In this document: one piece after another, positions 6,494 to 10,655 of the stretch | Layout: each line of letters opens with the position of its first letter | Numbering within the stretch: the first letter of the stretch is position 1 | Assembly (NCBI GenBank): GCA_903929895.1 | Contig: CAIYWM010000179.1 | Coordinates: 1-10,655, forward strand | DNA: 10,655 nt | Direction of reading: 5' to 3' | DNA from: an uncultured Alphaproteobacteria bacterium | Lineage (GTDB): Bacteria; Pseudomonadota; Alphaproteobacteria; Reyranellales; Reyranellaceae | The notes under the pieces: model-generated | Seen by the model: only the letters and a program-made list of their open reading frames with translations | Databases searched by the model: none | What the model was told of the DNA's origin: nothing | Made by a program: the position numbers and the translations under genes

Positions 6494-7738
6494 ACCCCGT
6501 ACGGCCAAATAATTTGTCCGACCGACGCACCATCACGCCGCCTCACGATGATAGTAGCGCAGGAGCCCACCCAATCGCTCGCGGCACCGCACAGGCCCCT
6601 CGCGCTGACGATCCGTCGCCAGAGGAAGCGGCAGAACATTGCCCTTCCCCTGATGATTCCGCTCGGCATGGAAATGGTCTACGTATTCCCTCAGCGCCCG
6701 CCGCAACGAGCGCTCGCCGAACAGGATCACCTTCGACACGCACTCTTCCTTGACCGACCTGACCCAGCGTTCCGCGTAGGCATTCAGGTTCGGGCTGCGT
6801 GCCGGCCGCGCGAGCGGTTTAACTTTGCCTGTCACAAGGATGGCCCGGAACGACCGCGTGAACTTGGTGTCGCGGTCGTGCAGGAGATATCTGCAATCCC
6901 GCAGCGCGCCACAATCGTCCATGGTCGCGTTCCGGGCGATTTGCTTCATCCACGCCTCATTCGGATGAACGGTGATCCCGGCGATACCCACCCGGCGGCT
7001 CTCGAGGTGGATGAACAACAACACGTAGTAGGTCACCAGCCCGCGCAGCGTCAGCACCTCGGCCGTGAAGAAGTCGGTTCCCGCCAACAGCGCCAGGTGA
7101 GTCCGAACGAAAGCCGCCCACGTGGTCGTGCGCTTGCGCACCGGCGCCGGCGGCAGGCCGTGGCGCCGCAAGACATTGCCGACCGTTTGATCCGAAACCT
7201 CGTGCCCCAGATTGGCCAACGCCCCAGCAATCCGGTCATAGCCCCAATCCCGGTTCTCACTGGCCATCCGGACGATCAGCTCCTCGACCTCCCGCTTGAT
7301 GCGGGGCCTGCCCGGATATTGCCGGGCCTTCGAGCCATTGAATTTGCGGGCGACGAGCTTGCGATACCAGCCAAGGATCGTGTCCGGCCGGGCGACGGTG
7401 GCGATGTCGGCCAGAACCTTGCGGCCCAGGCGATGACCGATCTCGCCCAGCGCGCCTCGCTCGGCGTCCGAGAGATCCGGCCGACCCTTCAGTTGCGCCT
7501 TGAGGATGCGGTTCTCGGCGGCCAAATACTCGTTCCGCGCCAGCAGCTCCTGGTCCGCCGTCCCCGTCACGTAGGCCAAGATGCGCGCCCAATCCATAAC
7601 GGCCCCCCTGCCCCGACCCTCGATGACGTCGTCACGGGCCTCCTGGAAAATTGTACCGGGACACCGAACGAACCGCTAGCCGAGGCCGGCCAACTGACTG
7701 ATCTGGAGGCCGTTTCTGTTTTTTTTGCCTTACGGGGT
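6494..7738 (-). mobile_element. Intact insertion sequence with integrase-core transposase
   Basis: About 1.25 kb. The termini are imperfect inverted repeats: ACCCCGTACGGCCAAATAA at 6494 against ACCCCGTAAGGCAAAAAAA read inward from 7738. CCGGG occurs at 6487-6491 and 7739-7743, next to the right boundary and two bases outside the left. This may be a target duplication, but the exact edge is uncertain. One transposase gene fills the interior. Partial copies in the same orientation lie at 145-240 and 5788-5835. Confidence 0.8.
6533..7597 (-). CDS. IS transposase, integrase (rve) catalytic core
   Basis: A 354-residue transposase that looks intact. Residues 1-150 hold helix-turn-helix-type segments, including DTILGWYRKLVARKF and DWGYDRIAGALANLGHEVSDQTVGNVLRRHGL. 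The catalytic core follows with Asp175 (GTDFFTAEV), Asp241 (LLHDRDTKF) and Glu276 (NAYAERWVRSVKEEC), 34 residues apart as expected for a DD(34-35)E enzyme of the IS3/IS481 type. It should cut and join the inverted repeats at 6494 and 7738. A G-run precedes the ATG. No programmed frameshift or second ORF is needed, unlike typical IS3 elements, so the exact IS family is left open. Confidence 0.9.
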   Translation of the reverse strand: MDWARILAYVTGTADQELLARNEYLAAENRILKAQLKGRPDLSDAERGALGEIGHRLGRKVLADIATVARPDTILGWYRKLVARKFNGSKARQYPGRPRIKREVEELIVRMASENRDWGYDRIAGALANLGHEVSDQTVGNVLRRHGLPPAPVRKRTTTWAAFVRTHLALLAGTDFFTAEVLTLRGLVTYYVLLFIHLESRRVGIAGITVHPNEAWMKQIARNATMDDCGALRDCRYLLHDRDTKFTRSFRAILVTGKVKPLARPARSPNLNAYAERWVRSVKEECVSKVILFGERSLRRALREYVDHFHAERNHQGKGNVLPLPLATDRQREGPVRCRERLGGLLRYYHREAA

Positions 7739-7739
7739 C

Positions 7740-7926
7740 CGGGCATTGCGAATGTAGGGCAACAGCGCCGTCACGGACCGTCGCTCCACGGCGTCGGCCG
7801 GCCACACCGGGCCCGGCTTCGACACAGGGTCCGGTTTTCGGCCCGTACGGCGTGGTTCGGCCGTCTCAGAGGTCATTGTTGCCTTTCAAGTTCGGTGCCC
7901 AGAACTGGGCCGGCTCCTGGGTGCTG
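7740..7926. other. Intergenic stretch between the IS and the parDE promoter
   Basis: No gene is supported here. The stretch is GC-rich with CCGTACGGC at about 7843, which resembles the core of the IS terminal repeat over ten bases, but nothing beyond that matches. An open but startless frame runs through about 7855-7980 and shows no family I recognise. Confidence 0.4.
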
Positions 7927-7956
7927 TTGACCGCGCGGTACGACTGGGTAATACCC
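7927..7956 (+). promoter_or_regulatory. Candidate parDE promoter and operator
   Basis: TTGACC (7927-7932) lies 16 bases upstream of TAATAC (7949-7954). The -10 region is overlapped by the palindrome GGGTAATACCC (7946-7956, five-base arms around one central base). This suits autorepression by ParD, a ribbon-helix-helix protein. AAAGGGA at 7974-7979 serves as ribosome binding site for the ATG at 7988. The -10 match is only partial. Confidence 0.4.
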
Positions 7957-7987
7957 TTCGATCTGAATCCTCAAAGGGAATAGTGCC

Positions 7988-8263
7988 ATGACCGTCAAAT
8001 CCTCGATTTCCCTCACTGACGACCAGCATTTCTTCGCCAAGACCCTGGTCAATGCGGGCCGTTTCCAGAGCGTCAGCGCCGTCCTGCAACAGGGCGTCGA
8101 ACTCCTGCGTCAGCAGATGGAGAGCGAGGCGCTGGAGCGTGCCGCTCTTGCGGAGGTGCTGAAACACCGACGTGCAGGCAAGTTCGTCTCCGGCGCCAAG
8201 ATGGATGCGCGTCTCGCGCGCATGCTGACGCGGAAGCGCCAGGCGCATGCCGTTCACAATTGA
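7988..8263 (+). CDS. parD: ParD-family antitoxin
   Basis: A 91-residue protein. The N-terminal half has the ribbon-helix-helix pattern of ParD/CopG proteins: a short beta strand (VKSSISLTDD), then helices through FAKTLVNAGRFQSVSAVLQQGVELLRQQ. The basic C-terminal half would bind and neutralise the toxin. ParD dimers bind DNA and repress their own operon, and the antitoxin is typically the less stable partner. It overlaps the toxin gene by 17 bases, so translation is probably coupled. It lies next to an intact IS, a common place for such modules. The gene appears complete. Confidence 0.88.
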   Translation: MTVKSSISLTDDQHFFAKTLVNAGRFQSVSAVLQQGVELLRQQMESEALERAALAEVLKHRRAGKFVSGAKMDARLARMLTRKRQAHAVHN

Positions 8264-8606
8264 GTTTTCGGCCGAGAGCGAACACGACTTCGAGCTGATT
8301 TTCGACCACCTGTTCGAAAGTTATGTCGGATTCGGCGAAAGCTCCGAGGAAGCTCTCGATCATGCCGCGTACCGGATCATGGGTATCCGACAGTCAGCGG
8401 ATCAGCTCTCGACATTTCCACTTCGCGGAACGCCCCGCGACGATGTTCTTGCCGGCGTGCGATACTTGACGATTGACCGCGCCATATACTGGTTCGATGT
8501 CGACGAGGCGGCGCGGAAAGTTCGTATTCTCGCGATCTTCTTTGGTGGCCAGGACCATGTCCGCCATATGCTGGTCCGTCTGCTGCGCGAGAGTGATCAT
8601 CCTTGA
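8247..8606 (+). CDS. parE: ParE/RelE-superfamily toxin
   Basis: A 119-residue toxin with the compact RelE/ParE fold pattern: an N-terminal strand (FTIEFSAESEHDFELIFDHL), two helices (to about residue 50), then LRGTPRDDVLAGVRYLTIDRAIYWFDVD and a C-terminal VRILAIFFGGQDHVRHML. The last motif is characteristic of ParE proteins, which poison DNA gyrase; RelE relatives cleave mRNA instead, and the catalytic choice cannot be settled here. Its ATG lies inside parD. The frame is intact, so the module could be active and would favour retention of this region. Confidence 0.88.
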   Translation: MPFTIEFSAESEHDFELIFDHLFESYVGFGESSEEALDHAAYRIMGIRQSADQLSTFPLRGTPRDDVLAGVRYLTIDRAIYWFDVDEAARKVRILAIFFGGQDHVRHMLVRLLRESDHP

Positions 8607-8761
8607 CGGGACCACACTGACGCTAGCTAGCCTAGTCGCTCTCACAGAGCCTACAAATGTAGGCGATTCCTGGAGGCACTGCGGAGAGGAAACATTCTCT
8701 GAGCGAGCCCCCCCGCCGCCCCGGAACTCGAACAGGTCGCCGCCGTTCTGGTTGCGCCCCG
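8607..8761. repeat. Gap after parE with a palindrome and one copy of a dispersed repeat
   Basis: CCTACAAATGTAGG at 8650-8663 is a perfect palindrome with six-base arms. Bases 8668-8712 match 10137-10182 imperfectly, sharing CTGGAGGCA, CGGA, GGAAA, ATTCTCTG and GAGCCCCC in order with scattered changes. No gene is supported here. Confidence 0.55.
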
Positions 8762-8904
8762 GAGCAGCCCAACCACGTATGGTTCTATGACTTCGTCGAG
8801 GATCGCCCCATCACAGACAGAAGTATTGCCTGCTCAACTTGCTCGATGAGTTCACTTCCGAGCGCCTGGCCATTCGCGTCGAGCGGCGTCTCTCATCAAC
8901 GCCA
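8762..8904 (+). pseudogene. IS3-family orfB transposase remnant, frameshifted
   Basis: The first frame (8762-8820) reads EQPNHVWFYDFVEDRPITDR. The second frame, from 8821, reads KYCLLNLLDEFTSERLAIRVERRLSS. Together they match the start of the OrfB integrase core, around the first catalytic Asp (W.YDFVEDRT.DG......LLDEFTRECLAIRV). A frameshift separates the two parts, and the sequence is lost after about 8904, so the other catalytic residues are missing. It overlaps the stop codon of the LssY_C gene on the other strand. Confidence 0.75.
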
Positions 8905-9717
8905 CAGTTCGCAGATAAAGCGCCAAAGCGCATTTTTTGCAATAATATGCGCAGGGCTTGCGAACCTTTGCGGAATAGCTGGAGCTTGCGGCACACAGCC
9001 TTCGAGCAAGCGCGCAATCAGAATTTCGCCGTCGGTGAAATATCGGTCACCGCCGCCGTTGCGTCCGTTCAGCGTCGGGCCGACGCCGGCGATCTCGTAG
9101 GTCGCAGAGACACGCCCCGCCTTTTCCAGACCGGCCATTAGAGCATTGCGCTCTGCATCGACATCTGACGCAATCCGATGCGTCACCTGCAACGTGTACC
9201 GGCTCAACTCGACGCCGCGATCGAAAGTGACAGCTCCGAGCCAGACCGGACGTTGTTCGGCCCCATTCTCCAGCACGCGCCAGAGTCGCACATGATGGCG
9301 GCGCCGAGCGCTGGAGCCTTCTTCCTTCTCAAACGCCAAATCCTCCCGGCGGCCATCATAGAAGTTCGGACTGACTGGCGCGTCGCGATAGGGCCGGTCG
9401 AGCAGCACGCTGCCGACAATCTCGATGCTAGTTTTCAACGAAATTGAATCGGCAGACGACCATCCGGCCGCCGCCATGGCGCAGACGATATCTTCCCAGC
9501 TGCCGACGAAGCCGACATTCAGGGGATCGCCGGCAATGCCGGACGCTGTGCGCGTCACCATCGCACGCCCCGCCAGCGCGGGCTGATGCCCGTAGTGCTG
9601 CCAGAAAAAGGGAAGCACTGCATAGGCCAGTGCAAGCCATACCAGAAGGGTCGCAAGCGCAACGGTTACGTAGAGGTGCAGACGTCGCGTCGGCCTATTT
9701 TTTTCAGCTGCTTCCAT
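8896..9717 (-). CDS. LssY C-terminal domain membrane protein
   Basis: A 273-residue protein with one N-terminal membrane helix (about 14-39, LYVTVALATLLVWLALAYAVLPFFW). An LssY_C domain follows at about 58-240, with recognisable blocks GDPLNVGFVGS, AAGWSSADSISLKT, DLAFEKEEGSSARRRHHVRLW, VWLGAVTFDRGVELS and THRIASDVDAERN. The domain was named from Legionella LssY; its biochemical role is not established. The topology suggests most of the protein lies outside the cytoplasm. AGGAAA about 15 bases before the ATG is a weak ribosome site. The last few codons and the stop lie inside the IS3 remnant, so the original C-terminus was probably replaced when that element inserted. Confidence 0.8.
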   Translation of the reverse strand: MEAAEKNRPTRRLHLYVTVALATLLVWLALAYAVLPFFWQHYGHQPALAGRAMVTRTASGIAGDPLNVGFVGSWEDIVCAMAAAGWSSADSISLKTSIEIVGSVLLDRPYRDAPVSPNFYDGRREDLAFEKEEGSSARRRHHVRLWRVLENGAEQRPVWLGAVTFDRGVELSRYTLQVTHRIASDVDAERNALMAGLEKAGRVSATYEIAGVGPTLNGRNGGGDRYFTDGEILIARLLEGCVPQAPAIPQRFASPAHIIAKNALWRFICELWR

Positions 9718-9741
9718 TCACGCTGCTTCTGTTTCCTGCGC

Positions 9742-9803
9742 CTGCGGTTAACACTCCTACCCGATACAAAACGGAACCGCAGAATATCGGCGGCAGAGCC
9801 GCC
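9742..9803. promoter_or_regulatory. Inverted repeats between divergent lssY-like gene and small ORF
   Basis: CTGCGGTT at 9742-9749 is perfectly complementary to AACCGCAG at 9775-9782 across a 25-base spacer. A tight hairpin follows, GGCGGC-AGA-GCCGCC (9789-9803). They lie in the divergent region and could be regulator sites or leader structures; no promoter boxes are convincing. Confidence 0.35.
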
Positions 9804-9831
9804 AGAGGGAGCAAGCCTGCGCGGAGAAATC

Positions 9832-9927
9832 ATGGCAGACGACGACAGGAGAGGCTATGCGGCCGACGTTTTTCCCGCGGTTGGCTACACAGTCAACGCC
9901 GGAGTAAGAGTACATCAAAGCTTATAG
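9832..9927 (+). CDS. Small ORF, 31 residues, possibly a truncated DUF3606-like protein
   Basis: The ATG follows GGAG by five bases and the frame reads MADDDRRGYAADVFPAVGY and on to VHQSL. MADD..RG..D....V..Y.V recalls the start of DUF3606 proteins, which are usually about 55-60 residues, so this may be a decayed or shortened member. A hairpin begins at the stop codon, which supports a real transcription unit ending here. Function is unknown. Confidence 0.4.
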   Translation: MADDDRRGYAADVFPAVGYTVNAGVRVHQSL

Positions 9928-9960
9928 CAAGAATGCCTCCCGCGGGGGCCTTCTTGCTTC
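9926..9960 (+). terminator. Hairpin, probable transcription terminator
   Basis: AGCAAGAA at 9926-9933 pairs perfectly with TTCTTGCT at 9951-9958, with a further GCC/GGC-rich inner stem (GCCTCCC...GGGGGC). The hairpin starts at the small ORF's stop codon. Only a poor T-run follows on either strand, so termination may be partial. Confidence 0.6.
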
Positions 9961-10213
9961 CTCGGTTTGTCACTGGGGGTAGGCAATCCGAGACGTTGGC
10001 AGCGGGGGCACGCTGACGCTGCAGTCTCAGCGGCTCTTCTCGTCACAGGCCTCAAGCAGATCATCGATCAGAAATATCGTTGACAGCCCTCTCGGCGCTC
10101 ATTGTCGAACCCTGCCGGGGCCCAGAACAGGCTATTTTCTGGAGGCATTGGCGGACGGGAAATATTCTCTGCGTGAGCCCCCGTCCGGCAGCGCGCCCCA
10201 AAAGCCCCAAGGA
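9961..10213. repeat. Intergenic stretch with second copy of the dispersed repeat (10137-10182)
   Basis: No gene is supported. Bases 10137-10182 are the partner of 8668-8712 and end in a C-run. An open minus-strand frame crosses it but overlaps the HNH gene in another phase and has no recognisable family. Confidence 0.5.
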
Positions 10214-10540
10214 TCAAGGTCCCCCCGGCCTCCGCGCCGTGCGCTTCGCGCGTTCGGCGATGGTTTTCTGGTTGTGGTGTGCTCGGCACGTCAACCACAC
10301 GTTACTTCGATCCAATGGCGCGCCTCCGTCTTTCAGCTCGACAATGTGATCGACGATCATGCCGCGCTCGGCACGACCGCATCCGTCCACCTGACAGCGT
10401 CCATCCGCTTCGCGTCGAACGCGATCGCGCATCGCGATCCACGCCGGTGATGAGTAGAACGAGTCCGCCACCTTCGGCGGCAGTGCCGCCGTGCGCAGAT
10501 CCGCCAGCCCGACTCGCGGCTGCAGCGCCTGTAATCCCAT
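10214..10540 (-). CDS. HNH endonuclease
   Basis: A 108-residue protein with a compact zinc-binding HNH domain: Cys49 and Cys54 (GRCQVDGCG), Asp64-His65 (MIVDHIVELKDGG), Asn80 (RSNVWLTC), Cys85 and His88-His89 (CRAHHNQK). The domain cuts DNA using a metal ion. Small free-standing HNH proteins of this type are common beside phage packaging genes and in mobile elements. The start at 10540 is preferred because the family normally begins close to the SPAW..MRDRVR segment. GGGAG lies ten bases upstream, a little far, and an extended frame from 10651 would overlap the start of the plus-strand gene at 10641. The basic C-terminus is complete. Confidence 0.85.
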   Translation of the reverse strand: MGLQALQPRVGLADLRTAALPPKVADSFYSSPAWIAMRDRVRREADGRCQVDGCGRAERGMIVDHIVELKDGGAPLDRSNVWLTCRAHHNQKTIAERAKRTARRPGGP

Positions 10541-10640
10541 GATCGTGTTGCTCCCAATAAAGCAATCGAATGATCCGCTTGTGTGCTTGGCTCGTGCCGC
10601 GATTGAAGCGCTTATGCGTTCACCAACAACGGAGACCGAC

Positions 10641-10655
10641 ATGCGCGGCACCGCC
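10641..10655 (+). CDS. First five codons of a gene running out of the window
   Basis: GGAG at 10631-10634 is placed six bases before an ATG, and MRGTA follows. Too short to identify. Phage small terminase subunits often begin MRG and sit near HNH genes, so that is one possibility, but it is only a guess. Confidence 0.35.

Noticed and set aside
6395..7930. Long plus-strand open frame of 511 codons
   Set aside because: It is antisense to the transposase over almost its whole length. Its composition (rich in R, P and Q, no recognisable domain) is that of a GC-driven shadow frame.
7886..8257. Minus-strand open frame of 123 codons opposite parD
   Set aside because: It is a shadow of parD; the overlapping parD-parE arrangement and family match fix the plus strand.

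Overview
The window is GC-rich DNA, probably from an alphaproteobacterium. That placement rests on the codon usage and on the company of IS fragments, ParDE, an LssY_C protein and a possible DUF3606-like ORF; no rRNA or tRNA is present to confirm it. It is an accessory region: insertion-sequence debris surrounds a compact, intact metabolic gene cluster.

Layout. Bases 1-1122 are wreckage: the start of a possible secreted or membrane protein cut off by an IS end (62-163), the 3' end of a transposase (145-240), an integrase-core transposase N-terminus (316-474), the start of an IS21-type istA on the minus strand (about 575-833), and a 60-bp concentric palindrome (916-975). Bases 1123-5795 hold four intact genes. 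A CYP153-like cytochrome P450 (+) converges on a MATE exporter (-). The exporter lies downstream of a chloramphenicol-acetyltransferase-fold acyltransferase (-). That gene diverges from an autoinducer-synthase/FeeM-like GNAT acyltransferase fused to a C-terminal cyclic-nucleotide-binding domain (+). The divergent intergenic region carries a good promoter for CAT-MATE, with an 18-bp imperfect palindrome centred near -45. Right after the GNAT-cNBD stop codon comes a second solo end of the same IS whose other end lies at 145. The cluster is therefore bracketed by the two different ends of one IS type. Bases 5836-6467 hold an IS256-like remnant and a three-helix membrane protein that resembles Pycsar TM effectors. 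Bases 6494-7738 are an intact IS of the type seen as solo ends. Bases 7927-8606 are a parDE toxin-antitoxin operon. Bases 8762-8904 are a frameshifted IS3 orfB remnant that runs into the 3' end of an LssY_C-domain gene (minus). The right end carries a small ORF with a hairpin terminator, an HNH endonuclease (minus) and the first codons of a plus-strand gene.

Working model (inference). The GNAT enzyme would join an acyl chain to an amine and be gated by cAMP or another nucleotide through its C-terminal domain. The CYP153-like P450 would hydroxylate the chain, the CAT-like protein would acylate the product or confer self-protection, and the MATE pump would export it. No ferredoxin or reductase for the P450, no cyclase and no LuxR-type receptor lie in the window, so redox supply, signal and perception would have to come from elsewhere.
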